This document shows positions 1-11,576 of a stretch of 64,000 nt of DNA, one piece after another (the stretch's first letter is position 1; each line of letters starts with the position of its first letter). Both the position numbers and the translations under genes were made by a program. The stretch is taken from NCBI GenBank assembly GCA_005765155.1, contig VCCP01000001.1, positions 4,340,001-4,404,000 of the forward strand, given 5' to 3'. The notes under the pieces were generated by a model. That model made no database searches, was not told the DNA's origin, and was given only the letters and a program-made list of their open reading frames with translations. The DNA is from Zelopaecilomyces penicillatus. Its lineage: Eukaryota > Ascomycota > Sordariomycetes > Hypocreales > Pseudodiploosporaceae.

Positions 1-1
1 T

Positions 2-115
2 GATAAGTATCAAGATGATGGTAAAGATCAAGGTGATGGAGAAGAAAAAGGAGAAGGAGAACAAGGAAACACAGGAGATTTATATATGTCTGTGTGGATC
101 TACGAAAAAACCTAA
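2..115 (+). CDS. Possible C-terminal tail of a gene cut by the window edge
   Basis: One frame is open from the first bases to a TAA at 113-115. It encodes about 37 residues that are very hydrophilic and repetitive (Gly, Asp, Glu, Lys, Gln), ending in a short aromatic stretch. The purine-rich GAT/GGA/GAA pattern could be a low-complexity C-terminus of a protein lying to the left. It could equally be an untranslated purine tract, for example the complement of a CT-rich promoter. No family is recognisable and no start is visible. Confidence 0.15.
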   Translation, partial: DKYQDDGKDQGDGEEKGEGEQGNTGDLYMSVWIYEKT

Positions 116-3100
116 AATGCCATCGGTCATCCAAGTCTCGAAGAGATTTCGCTTTGCAACCCACCATTCATCACGAGAACCTTAATGAGAGTTGGTGGAG
201 ATGGTTTACAGTTCGGACCCAGAGAAAACCCAACCGCCATAACTCCGCCATAACAGTCATGACATGGCTGAAGTGTAATTCTTGTGGCATCACAGTCAGG
301 TGTTGTCCGTTAAGGTTGCGGAAATAGTAAATGCGAAACTGATAGTTTAAGTTTTCTACTATATACTGGAGAAAAGAAAAGGGGGGGGAGTTGGGATGTA
401 CATATCAACCCAAGAATTCAGTTGTGAGAGATCTGCGATTTTGACTTGGGGAGAAAGACTTGGTAAGAAAAAAATGTAGCAAGCATGATATATGTTGTAA
501 ATCAGGCGAAATTGTCTTGACGAGTCACCCAGAGAGTGTAGTCTGGGCAAATAGATCCAGTCATGTCTTTCGTTGATGATACCGCTTAGACTGCTTAACT
601 ACTAAGGGACCTATGTAAAACTCCTGATGTTGACGGAAAAATCCGTATATTCACCACTGAGTCGTTTCGTATCCAGAAGCATCCAGAAAGAAAAAAGCCA
701 AAACAAAGAGGCATCCAGACACTTTAGCTTGGTGGTAGATGCACGAGGCGCACGAGACCTTCAGTGCATCAAAAGCCAAAGTAACAATGTGGCCACTTGT
801 GACTCCCATCTCCGACATGGCTGAATGCAAAAAGGTTTAGGAGCCGGATTGTCGTGCCCCTCTCCCCTCCAAAGGGAAAGGGCGTGGAGGTAAGCGTTTT
901 TGGGTGATGGTAATGGATGAATCAAAAGAGACCTCTGGGTGGACTGGACATGTACAAGTATATATATAGAAGATACCATTTACGTTGGCAAATTGGAGAG
1001 TATTTTTCTGGAATACTTCATCTGGTACTATGTATGCCTGTTGAGATTGCAAGTATTAAAGTTGTAGAATTTCAGGACAAAACCAAGGGTAGAAATGTTT
1101 GCTTCCTCAGCCCTGAATAATGGGGACTCTTACCAAATCATTCTAAACCTTCTTTGCGACTACCTCGTCTAGTATGACAAAATTGACAATGGCTCGATAT
1201 TATGGTACCTAACCATTTGATGCTGTTATTAGTTGCGTCAGAGACTGGCTTCGCATCTCTTCAAAATAGTGCCAATTAACAAGTCGCGAAAGACAACACC
1301 AGCAATCATCATCCTAGTAATATAGAATACATCTCAGTAGTATTTGGTCTGTTTTTTTATTATCAACGCGAGCTAACTCATCTACTTTACGACCCCCTTC
1401 TTCTCGAGTTGCAGCTGATCAAGACAACTAGAGACCGCCAATGGGGTTGCGAGAAAGACATCAACCATACAACCATACAGCGCTGTTGGTTATCCTCGAG
1501 CATGGTGTAAACAATGTCACATTTTTTATGTCCTTTACGCGGGATGAAATGGGGACAGTTTCAATTCGTACTCGATTGACTCGATTGGTCATGATATTTA
1601 TTAAGCTATCGAGGTCAAAGGCGCCTTCTACATATAGCAAGCGTCGACAGCCAGCCTATTTGATCAAATTACTTGCTTAGAATTGGGGGCTAAGTAAGCA
1701 GGGCTCCTCTCCCATGCAGAACCAGGCAATATGCCTCAAGTTTGGACGAGTCTAGCCTGGGCGTTGCGCAGCGTTCAACAATATGACACGCAAAACAAAG
1801 CAGCTCCAAGGCATGGGTGAGCACTGGGTATGTTTCTTCCTTTCCTAATGACTGGGTCAAGTGTTGGGGGTGGACGTTTGCCGAACAAACATGCGCATGT
1901 TGTCTACTCTTCAAGGTATCTGCTGCTAACTTAGACTTAGATTAATTAACATTACCTCACCCACAAGCACTGGAGGATTTGCTGTGACTGAATCGTGCTA
2001 TTGGGGGCACAGCTCATTGGCATCTGCTATCGGAGGCCGCAGACATCCAGCCTATTTACAAGTCTGTCTAGGTCGACAGACCACCCACCAAACACAGGTA
2101 ATTTGCATCATCAAGTTTGTTGGGGATAGCCTGGCCTGCCTTTCCAGAATAGGCACATTCACATGCCAAAAAGATGCTGGAAACCCAGCAGGAGATGGTG
2201 CCAAACTTCGTGGAGATTGGAATCGACGCACGTACCCGGTGTCTCGCCCGTTGACTCGATTTAGCTATCAGCGCAACTGCGATACAAGCCGTGTGCTGCG
2301 CAGACTCGTGAGGCCAGGCTAGTGACAGGCTGTTTTTGGAAAGGGTGTCTCGTGTTGTTGGGCGCTGGCGTATGAGAGGCTAGACTGGGTGAACGTTTCC
2401 TCCTAGAAATCTGTTAGCTCACCTGCGGCCGCGCAGTAACACACTCATGTTATAATCAGAGCAACGACCAAGTGCCGATAGACCCTGCTGCCCTGCACAC
2501 GATCACGCACAGGTACGAGAACTGTAGAGGTGCGCAGACTAACGTCTCTTGGTATGGTGTACTTGCAGGGAGCTGGGCTGCGGGTACGGAGTAATAAACC
2601 ATCTTCGTTGGCGTGGCTTAATACATCCTTGACTGACTCTCAGTGATTCCAGTGATTCCAAAACCAATATGGGTGGGTGTTCAGAACTTCAGATGGCGGC
2701 AATGAGACAACGGCCGGCTGCCAGCATTACCAAACACCATCCTCAAACGCACAGCACGTGTGCGCGGAGGCATCTTATCTTGCAAAGGCGTGCCAAAGGC
2801 TGAACCGAGCCCTGTGGCTCCATTGCCATCACGGCTCCTGATGCATGAACCCTGGCTCCGTTCCGCTCGCCCACACAGCCCTTGCACATGGGCCTACGCG
2901 ACCTGCTGATTCGTTCGAGGCCCACCTGGCGACATGGCGATAGGCTGGCCCAGCACGCGACCAATTCCTCGATGATGCTTGGTCAATTCCAGCTGTTTCG
3001 CTTTCTACCTACTGTACGGCCGTCGTTTTTTGTTGAGACGTTCTTTTCCCCTCGCCGCGTGGAGAGGGGAAGGGTGTACTAAAGAGGTGCTAAGACATTC

Positions 3101-4024
3101 GTGATTGATTGATTAAGTTAGTACTACGTCGCTATGTACTACCAGGCAATTATGGCAAGGACGGAAGGAAGAGAAGCAATCAGCCGCAAGGCAGGTGCTG
3201 CTGGCTGGCTGCTTGCAAGTGGAAGTGGAAGTTGCTACATATACAAATACAAGTACATGGTCGTCTCGATGCTCCGTCTTTGATGACTCTGCTCAATTCT
3301 CTCCCCCCATTTCTCAATATTGCCGTTGGTCGCGTGCCGTGTTGCGGAATCCGTTTGTGTGCTTGTGTTCAATTGTTGTCGTCACCTTGTCCACGTCTGG
3401 CAAGATAGCAGCAGTCCTCTTACAAACGGCTTTGAAACCTCTCAGCGGCATTGACTACAGCACATCATCAAACACTTACAATACCGGGTCATTGTGCTCG
3501 ACACAGGTCCTGAAGCTTGAGGAGAAGAACAAAACAGGACAAGGCAAACGCAACAGTGAATACGACTAAGTAAAGTGTCGATTTCAATACACCTCCCCAT
3601 CCATCCAAACGAGTCTTGTTCATAAAGTGGCGCCAAGCGAAACGACCTTGGCGCATTATTCGTCACCAGCACAAAGGCCAAACGCGTATGCTTCCTCAAT
3701 ACTTTTTTTGTTTGAGCAGCATTTACATCTTATCATTGTCGATCGTCCGAGCGTATGGTGCAGTTTATCGCTGTCACTCCTGAGTCCGAGTCCCGAGCAC
3801 ACCACTCCACGCCGCCGAATTCTCTCCCAAGGTGTCTGCGCCTCGAACCCACTTACATCGTCTTGTTTGCAAAGGTGATGCTCTATTAGCAGGACGGTTT
3901 ATCTGCAGCCCGTTATTGCGATAAACGGGCCTTATAGGGCAGAAACGTCCTGATAGTCTCGCCATCCAAATTCCACACCCCTGTCTGGATTCGTCACCCC
4001 ACGTCGATAGTTTCACTGCACCCG
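116..4024. other. 3.9-kb gene-free region upstream of the bHLH gene
   Basis: No reading frame here shows a recognisable domain, sustained coding character or a convincing exon chain; the open frames are all under 125 codons and compositionally unlike the real genes nearby. The last kilobase (about 3000-4020) is pyrimidine-rich with many TCTC/CCTC runs, as expected for a promoter and long 5' UTR of the plus-strand bHLH gene. Only trivial tandem repeats occur, such as a doubled 9-mer AGTGATTCC at 2642-2659. A very long upstream region is common for fungal developmental regulators, but that reading is inference. Confidence 0.5.
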
Positions 4025-5326
4025 ATGATGCCGGTCATGCCTCGCCCTACTCTGCCCCCTACACCTGGTTCTTCCTCTGATATTAAAGGAAAGGATGGTA
4101 CTCGTCAATTATCGTCATTACACCTGACATTAGAGTTACCACCTTCAGCTTTCCCTGACGCAGACGGAACCCATCTGGTTTCGCCGCCGAACAGCCAATT
4201 GTCTCCCCCTGATTCATCCTCACCTATACAATTGTTGAACAAGACATCTACAAAAACAATTTACCCTCATCAAGTTGCTGAAAGTATCAAATCTCGTCGG
4301 CGAACTTCAGCTGCCCCTGTTAGCAACAAGAACTCCAACAACGACAATTTTGCATTACCGCCTCCGCCCACCCGATCCAGGAAGATTATTCAGATGAAGC
4401 CCCGGTCGAACACGCTCGGAGAGTCCCCAGTTGTGGCGGAAGCGACGACAAAAGCGTCCACAAAGAATGGAGGCGGCAAATCATCCACAACTCTAGCCAA
4501 AGCCGGATCTGGATGTGGAAGTGAAAGCGGCTCGGGGCCCAATGGCGGCAATACGCAGGGAAAGAAAAAGCAACCAAGCACAACAAGTGTTGCGGGGCGC
4601 AAAATCGCTAGGAAAACGGCTCACAGCCTAATCGAGAGAAGGAGACGAAGTAAGATGAATGAAGAGTTTGCCCTTTTGAAGAGTATGATCCCGGCATGCA
4701 CAGGGGAGATGCATAAGCTTGCCATCCTGCAGGTTCGTAGCCGTATCCAACATCAACCCAAAGATGTGTCTCTGATAAGCTGACTATTTGAACAGGCTTC
4801 AATCGAATACATACGGTATCTCGAGGATTGCGTCGGGCAACTAAAAACACAACGTAGCGATGTCCAACGAAACGCAGCCGAACCATTGCAGTGTGACACT
4901 TTGCCATCAATCCGCGAATTCCATCCGACTTTCCGGGATGAAGATATTGAGATGACCGACTCTGAGGCAGTATCACCTACCTGTACTGCTATCCCTTATT
5001 CAAATTTGCCAACATTGCCGGCTGATGATTCGCGGCATCGGCAACTCTCGTACTCTTCGTCCACATCCACGGAACACCGACATTATAGCTACAGCACATC
5101 AGCGGGTGCCTCACCAGCGTTCGGACCTATGTATCAGCATGTGGGTAACAGCTACGCGCCGAGTAGCACATCAACCTCTGGGTCGACTTTGACAAGCCCG
5201 GCGTTGAACCCACAAACCGACCTTGACCGGGAGGCAATGGCTGCACTGATGATGCTCAACAACGACCGGAGGGACGCCGCTGGTGGTGGGCGAGCATTGT
5301 CCGTACGCGATCTGCTCAGTTCTTAA
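4025..5326 (+). CDS. Basic helix-loop-helix (bHLH) transcription factor
   Basis: Predicted product is 412 aa, from exons 4025-4732 and 4796-5326. The 63-bp intron (GTTCGT…AACAG) interrupts helix 2 at phase 0. The bHLH domain is at about residues 196-253. Its basic region AHSLIERRRRSKMNEEF has His200, Glu204 and Arg208, the H-E-R triad that in bHLH proteins contacts CANNTG and favours CACGTG E-boxes. Helix 2 continues after the intron as KLAILQ-ASIEYIRYLEDCV. The N-terminal ~190 residues are Ser/Pro/Thr-rich and disordered; the C-terminal ~160 are Ser/Tyr-rich and end in a conserved-looking SVRDLLSS. It is expected to be a nuclear DNA-binding regulator; its targets cannot be read from the sequence. 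ATG ATG at 4025/4028 is the first in-frame start. Convergent with PER1 downstream. I cannot assign it to a named fungal bHLH with confidence. Confidence 0.9.
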
Positions 5327-5737
5327 CAAAGGCGATGCTTAAACAAAGAAACTTGCAAGCAGTATTCAACATGTCATGATTCTTTTTCTTTAACGATTTA
5401 GACGGATTTGGGCGGTTTCCAAGGGCAAATTTAGGCAAAAATTGTATGCATGGAGTCAAAGGTCCAAATGCTTATATAGAACGAGCGACAAAATCGGTTT
5501 TGGGGTTTGAGTTGGGTTCGGAGTTCTCGTACGTTAAAATAATGTTTGTAGGATATGTGCTAGGCGACGCTCTGGGGTCGTATTTACTTGCAGTGGTATT
5601 GGTTTGGTAACCATCTGCGCACGCACCTATTTGCAACAACAGTCATTGTGGTATCAAGACTGTATTATTATGACGCTATTATTATTGGGTTACGCTGTCT
5701 CATTAGCATATTCAAAAGTCGTTCCTTGCCTCCTCAT
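5327..5737. other. 3' intergenic between convergent bHLH and PER1 genes
   Basis: A 411-bp A/T-leaning spacer between two converging stop codons. It should hold both 3' UTRs and polyadenylation signals. I see no ORF or RNA structure worth naming. Confidence 0.5.
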
Positions 5738-7033
5738 TCATGCCTTTAGTCTCTCGCTGCCAGCTATGTCGTCATTGGCATCCTTAACCAGGAAACTGAT
5801 GCGTGTCAGACAAAGTAAACCTATATCTCATACATTGTGGAGGAAGTAGTGCGTCGCGAGACATTGTACCGTTACTTACTTGTACCAGACTATCGTAGGT
5901 GCAATAGTCATCAGGTGCCACAAACTATGGGCATCGATGGAGCCCAGAACAGGTGGAAAATCGAATAATTCCATGCTCATGGCGAACATAACCCATGCAA
6001 CCATGAGACCAGGCCACATGGCCCACACCCGGTGCGTCTTGCGGTACTTGGCGATACTGAACCAGCTCCAGAGGGCATTATGTATGGTACCCACGACGAC
6101 ATTGGCAGCCATATTGTATGTATAATCCCACCGCACGCCCTTGAGATAGGCAACGTGGCACAGGTACAGCAGGATGCAGAGCAACGTCCAGGCACGCAGC
6201 ACGGATCGCCGGCGCGCGGTTGGCCGATCGAACCTGAATATGCGGATGACGGTGTAGTACAGGCCATACATGACACTGGCTCCGGCGCCGAAGTAGTCGA
6301 GCTGCTCGGTTGCGGCGAAGTCACGGGTATGGAAGATGGAACTGAAGACCCAGGAGGCGATACCGAAGTAGGCGAAGCCCTCATAGTAGGGACGGAGGGA
6401 GTAGTCGGCCGGGATGGAGGCGCGAACCTTTTTGAGACCCTCCCTATGTGCCCACAGGTTCCCGAGTGAGAAGATGACGCTGAAGGGCTCCTGCATGCCA
6501 AGGACGCGCTGGAATGGCCATTTCCCATGGAATTGGACGACGTGCTGGTTGGAGGCGATGCGATCGTTGGTGATGATGTGTTGACAGGTATAGTCGCACT
6601 CGCTGGCGCAGTTCCATAGAAGCAGACGATGTAGCACAGCTATCAACGTGTAAGTAAGGTGTCAGATCGCAACCCGGTCGCATGCGCTCGTGGCCCATGG
6701 CATTATCGAGTTTGTCGGAATAGGGGGGGAGTGAGGGGGGAAGGCATACGGATCGGAGTGTGGCTCTTCTCGGAGCCGCAGTTCTCGGCTTTGCAAACCT
6801 AAGCAGTCAGGGAAAATGATAAAGTTAGCCCACATATTCAAAAACATAGAACGCAAGCTGTAATATACGGATGGGTAGGGTAGGTTGAAGCACATTCATA
6901 CCTTAAGACATTGCTTGAACACTGGCAGACGATCGCCAGTCGATGCGCGGGCAGCGCCAACGAAGAACAAGACAGATAACAAAGCAAGGAAGATGGGGCG
7001 GCTCAATGGCCTCCGCCGCCCACCAGACGCCAT
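5738..7033 (-). CDS. PER1: PER1/PGAP3 family GPI-anchor remodelling protein
   Basis: Predicted product is 332 aa from four exons on the minus strand: 7033-6902, 6798-6750, 6639-5880 and 5795-5738. It begins with a cleavable signal peptide (hydrophobic FLALLSVLFFVGAARA). The luminal Cys-rich head of the Per1-like family follows (GDRLPVFKQCLKVCKAENC, then LLLWNCASECDYTCQH), and then about six to seven membrane segments ending in a conserved …HSLWHLMTIAPTIVWY region. Per1/PGAP3 acts in the ER or Golgi in removing the sn-2 acyl chain of GPI anchors during lipid remodelling, with effects on GPI-protein trafficking and raft association. The last intron matters: its GTAAGT donor (5879) lies inside what reads as Lys-TAA, so an intron-blind reading stops 19 residues early. 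Splicing adds NFLVKDANDDI and the normal tail. All junction phases agree and the total of 999 nt is a multiple of three. Divergent from MPS1. Confidence 0.92.
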
Positions 7034-7901
7034 TTGTATCACAGCATTCGACGACGGGTGCAGCTGGCTGGTGGAGTTGTATGTCCTCGTTTAACGGAGA
7101 GTTGAAGCAGGAAGGGGGGGGGGGAAACAAGAACTTTTGGTAATGAGAGGATGACTACGCACAGTATTGTGCTGTGTGTGGTGGGCTTGGAGATGCGACT
7201 GAGCTCGGTGTAAATTACCGTTACGCAAGGTAGGTGGTTTATGGGCGGGGAGGTACTCACAAGTACACACGAGGCACAAATAGTGATAGTGAGGTGCTTT
7301 GATAATGAGCAGTACTGCTTAGGTACCTACCTCTGTAATTACTGAGCACTGGTTATGAAGGTTGCGGCAGTCGGGATTCAACGGATAAAAGAGGGGACCG
7401 AGAGCTGCCACACCTAACCTGGAACATAATTGCAGTGTCTTGGCTATCAGGGCGGGCTCGGGGAGTTGGGATAGGAAGTCATAAAAAGAGAAGAAAGAAA
7501 GAAAAAAGGACATGTGAAGTTGCGCAACATAATACTTCCAATAGCTTGTCTTCTCCATCCCTAGAATTGGACAAATGCATTAGAAAAGAGGCGGTTAAAT
7601 GCAGATCATCCCCATAAGTGCCCAAGTGTATATACATTGATGCCCGCCATTATGATTCAGGTACAAAGTACTTCAAGCGCCAGATGCTGTAGCAATGGGT
7701 CAATTAGCCATCACCGACATCGTTAACCAAAGATAAATAGATCAACCCGGAGACATGTAATCAAAATTGAATTGTGTTAAATAGAACATGCTAGCTAAAA
7801 ATACAGAACACATACAACCCGGGCAATACAGTTGGCCATGGTCCCAAGCCTGTGGCACAAAATGGCCAAACTTTCGTTGTTACCTCCGGCGCCCGGCCGT
7901 C

Positions 7902-7915
7902 GTTGCCTAGGCGAC
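7902..7915. promoter_or_regulatory. X-box (RFX/Crt1-type) near-palindrome upstream of MPS1
   Basis: The sequence GTTGCCTAGGCGAC fits the RFX-family X-box consensus RYYNYY-N(1-3)-RRNRAC at every defined position, with a 2-bp spacer. It lies about 270 bp upstream of the MPS1 start codon. In fungi, RFX proteins (Crt1 and filamentous RFX1) repress or control DNA-damage and cell-cycle genes. Binding here is inference. Confidence 0.4.
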
Positions 7916-8168
7916 CGGCAGCACGCTGATTGGTCCTGTTCTTGTTGCCGCCAAAATATCACGATCCATGTCCAAAAGCTGCCAGCCACACGCCTGCCCC
8001 CAACCCTTGACGATGCTTCCCAACGCGCTGAAGCAACTAACCTCCTGAAAATATTGATGCAGTTCGGACCATGGGCACTCTCGACACGTAACATCATATT
8101 TAACCACGCCAAAAAGTCTCCCCACTAACCGCCTGCAAACAATTCGCAGTCAGTTCAACAACAAGGGA

Positions 8169-8174
8169 ACGCGT
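8169..8174. promoter_or_regulatory. MCB-like ACGCGT element just upstream of MPS1
   Basis: A palindromic ACGCGT, the core site of MBF-type G1/S factors, lies 12 bp before the MPS1 ATG. A site this close would sit in the 5' UTR or at the transcription start. It is suggestive because MPS1 is a cell-cycle kinase, but a 6-mer occurs often by chance. Confidence 0.25.
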
Positions 8175-8185
8175 TTTCCACCGAG

Positions 8186-10894
8186 ATGGCGACAGTTTCG
8201 CCAACACCCATGGCCACCGGCCCGGCCAGGAGGATCTCGCAGCGACAGGCTGCCCTAAGACGTCCACCCTCACGTTCGGCTCTTGATAGGAGTGAGAGCC
8301 AGCAGGCTGCTTGGAAGCAGTCCGCACCCGCCAGATCTCAATCTAAGAAATACCACGACGACAGCTCCGAGGACGAGTTCCCCGTGCCTATGAAGCTCAG
8401 TGCCCTCACCAAAGCACTTCTCAGCGATGGTGGACCAGATCCTGCTGCTGCTGCTGCTGCTGCTGCTGGGCGACCTGAGAGGCTGCCCGAGAGGCTGCCC
8501 GAGCGGCCTCCTTCTCCTCCACGCACAAGACGACGCACCAGTGCACTGAACGCGTCGATATCGGCCGAAACTGAGCAGCGAAGGCACATGAGATCAGGGA
8601 GTGCACAAGCTCCAGATGGAAAATCATCACGGCCAGCAAGCCCTATCAGAAGTCGAGAGGCCAGCCCGGTTAGAAAACGAGTTGTCCGTCTCAGCAACAC
8701 ACCACAAAGCGTGAACCAAATGCAGCTCACGAAACGACGATCGACTTCCATGTCTCGATCTACACAACGGCCCCAAGCACCACAGAACAACCGGCCACCA
8801 AGCAGGGACAAGTCCTCAGAAGAGAGGCCAGACTCTCAACAAGACATCAACACACCTGCACAACCCAACCGTGTCGTAAGAATTGCTGCTGGCTCTTCTG
8901 GAAACCGAAACCGTGTTGATTCTGCTGGACCATCATCTGGAAAGTCTAGCTTTGATCGTTCCGTGGTCGACAAGTCATCGCTGGAGGCAGACTATGATCA
9001 TTCCGAGGTGCCTGAGACTGTTGCACGGAATTCTGGCCATATAAGCCATGGCAGTGTCTCGAGATACCCATCAACCCGAAGCAAACCAGACGACATTGCC
9101 AACTTGCAAAGCTCAATGCGTATCAAGCGTGTGGGCAAAATCCCAGGCACATTTCTCAGTGGCCCTGCACGACGGGGCAGGCGGAGGCAGAGCGAGGAGG
9201 ATGGCGAAGGCAACGAAGGCGAGCATTTCATCTCAAGCCAAGAACCCGATAGCCATCCTGCGGATGACGGCCTCGATCCCTACTATCCCGGTTCGAACCG
9301 AGAGTTCAATTCTGGCAGCCCCGTTAGTGGCAATGCTGCCGCGAGAGCCATTCATCGAAGGCACCTTTCCAATATGGACATTCAGGCTGGTTCGAGATCT
9401 GGATCTGAAGGGCCATCTCCCCGTGGCATCGAGATTCAGCCCGAGAAACAGGAGGAGATACCTTATAGGACTTATGCTCCTCAACCTCACATTCCCGCGA
9501 CCTACGAGCAGGAAAATGAGATCCCATCGGCATATAAGCGACCCAAGTCTTCTGTTGATGACTTTTTGGACAAGGTTCCTCGACGGCCGCTAAGTGCTGA
9601 TCTCGGTATAGCCAAGGCTTCTACGTCTCCCGAGAGGAAGCCATTAGCCTCACTAGCCAGCAACACACCACGCCGCGCTGCACCTCCGCCCCCCCCGAAA
9701 ATGTCTGTTTTAGAGGCTGCAACTACTACTACCGGCCCTGCTACTACCCAGACTAAGCAGCGGAGGAACATTCTTCGGGTCAACGGCAAGTCCTACACCA
9801 GACTCGACTGTCTTGGTCGTGGTGGAAGTGCCAAAGTCTACCGTGTTACTGCAGAGAATGGCCACATGTTTGCGCTAAAACGAGTGTCCCTTGAAAATGC
9901 AGATGAGGCTACGATTAAGGGCTTTAAGGGCGAGATCGATTTGCTTGGGACACTAGCTGGCGTAGAACGTGTTGTTAACCTGTATGCTTATGAAATGAAC
10001 CATGAAAAACAGGTGCTGAGCTTGGTAAGCCCATACGAATAATCCCATTCGGACGCAATTGAGTCTTGAGCTAACGCGTGGAACCAGGTCATGGAGATGG
10101 GCGAAAGAGATCTGAGCCACATCCTGACAGATCGACAAAAGGCCGAGTTCCCGAAATTTGACCCTGTGTTTGTGCGGTTTTACTGGAAAGAAATGTTGGA
10201 ATGTTTGCACTCGGTTCATCAACATGATATTGTCCATTCGGACCTCAAGCCTGCAAATTTTGTGCTTGTCAAAGGCCAGCTCAAGCTGATCGACTTTGGT
10301 ATTGCCAATGCAATCCAGACTGATGAGACCGTCAATGTCCATCGCGAAACGCAAATCGGCACACCAAACTACATGTCTCCAGAGTCGCTTCTGGACGCCA
10401 ACAACCCCCGTGGGCAACGTATGCCTGGCCGCCCTAAGCTTATGAAGCTCGGCAAACCCAGTGATATCTGGTCACTTGGCTGTATTCTCTATCAATTGGT
10501 TTACGGTGTGCAGCCATTCGGGCATATTGTGAACCATCTGTCTAGGTGCCAGGCCATTATCAACTGGGACCACGCTATTGAGTTCCCATCTCGAGGTATG
10601 GGCGGCATGTCTGTGCCTCCGTCATTGCTTCGTACGATGAAGCGGTGTCTCAATCGAGAACAACATATGCGACCAACCTGCGAGGAGCTGCTCCACGAGA
10701 CTGACCCTTTCCTCTATCCCATGGAGGTGGGCGACCGAGCCCTTCCCATTGATGAGGAACTTCTCGGTAGAATCATCCAGAGCGTCGTTACAAGATGCCG
10801 GGAACGCATGCCGACAGAAGCAGAGAGTACAAGTGTATGGCCACAGGCCTACTGGACCAGCATAAGAAAGGCTATGGCTGCCAATAGGTCATGA
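8186..10894 (+). CDS. MPS1: Mps1/TTK-family dual-specificity spindle checkpoint kinase
   Basis: Predicted product is 881 aa from exons 8186-10024 and 10088-10894; the 63-bp intron (GTAAGC…CCAG) falls inside the kinase hinge, LSL-VMEMGERDL. The first ~525 residues are disordered, Ser/Pro/Arg-rich, with a polyalanine run and a PERLPERLPERP repeat. The kinase domain (about 535-830) has a glycine loop GRGGSAKV (544-551), the VAIK-type Lys565 (FALKRV), a catalytic loop HSDLKPAN (663-670, Asp665), DFG at 682-684 and a P+1 region GTPNYMSPE. The EMGERDL hinge and HSDLKPANF loop are typical of Mps1/TTK. Mps1 acts at kinetochores to phosphorylate Knl1/Spc105 for the spindle checkpoint and, in yeast, in spindle-pole duplication. 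No in-frame ATG precedes the chosen start. Confidence 0.95.
8442..8468 (+). repeat. (CTG)9 trinucleotide repeat encoding polyalanine in MPS1
   Basis: Nine perfect CTG units, read in the GCT frame, encode a run of eight alanines in the disordered N-terminus of MPS1. The next ~35 bp contain a near-perfect repeat encoding PERL. Such tracts are prone to length polymorphism by slippage. Confidence 0.9.
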
Positions 10895-11576
10895 GCAGCG
10901 CGGCGCCTTTTATCTTTTGTGGCTGCGAAAAAGAGATGGTAACAAAACGGGTTGCTTGGATGTGCCTTTCCTTCTGGAAAAAATCAAAATCTTTGTGAGT
11001 TTTTATTATTTTGCTTGCCAGGAGCTTTGGCGTGGGAAAAGACCTTGGGTTGTCGTTTCCATGTTTTCACTTTATTCATTTTTTTATTTGTTTCATGAAA
11101 CTTTCGATGTGACGACGGGCATCGCCAGCTTGGTGTTGAGGAGTCGTTCTTTTTTTTATTCATGTCGTTCTTTGTACACACAAGACGTACAGTGCTTGTT
11201 AATTATGGTAGACTTGAGAGTCCCTGTGTTCTTTTTTTATATTAATTGGGTTTGGGGTGGGCAGGATTGTATAGCGTTTTAGTCCATTACCTGTGTGTTA
11301 CGGCGGGGATATATAATGCCAAAAAGATTTAGAGCGTGTCAATATTGATGCCACCACCATAATGCCGTGCCAGATTACGCTTCACTTTTTTTATTGTACA
11401 GCCCAGCTATGTGCTGGATAGAAGATACATATCGCCACCGAAGCGGTTTCCAGGTGCCCAGTTGGTTGATACATCGTCGTTTACCGTTTCGTTGTTACAT
11501 TCCATCCTTTATTCACAGATCATGTCGTTCCAGCGCTCATCCACGCTAACCTTATAAAGCTCATAAGTTGGGCACC
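10895..11576. other. 3' intergenic between convergent MPS1 and MRPL49
   Basis: A T-rich 0.7-kb spacer with several T-runs in the 3' flank of MPS1 (for example near 11077 and 11149). It probably holds the 3' UTRs of both converging genes. No coding signal recognised. Confidence 0.5.

Larger units (their letters stand above)
7034..8185. promoter_or_regulatory. Divergent PER1/MPS1 intergenic promoter region
   Basis: 1.15 kb between two head-to-head genes. It contains a run of ten G's (about 7113-7122), a Sordariomycete-style TTAGGTACCTACCT motif near 7319-7332, an RFX-type X-box at 7902-7915 and an MCB core at 8169-8174. The open frames here look like noise. Confidence 0.5.

Noticed and set aside
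3820..3900. GTGGGTTCGAGGCG on the minus strand, tested as a tRNA T-arm
   Set aside because: The T-stem does not pair (GTGGG against non-complementary bases) and no D-arm or acceptor stem is present.
5977..6528. 183-codon minus-strand frame overlapping PER1
   Set aside because: Ser/Pro/Cys-rich shadow in another frame of the PER1 main exon, with no domain and no start context.
8338..8811. 157-codon minus-strand frame inside MPS1
   Set aside because: It overlaps the CTG repeat and disordered N-terminus of MPS1 on the other strand; composition reflects that strand, not a gene.
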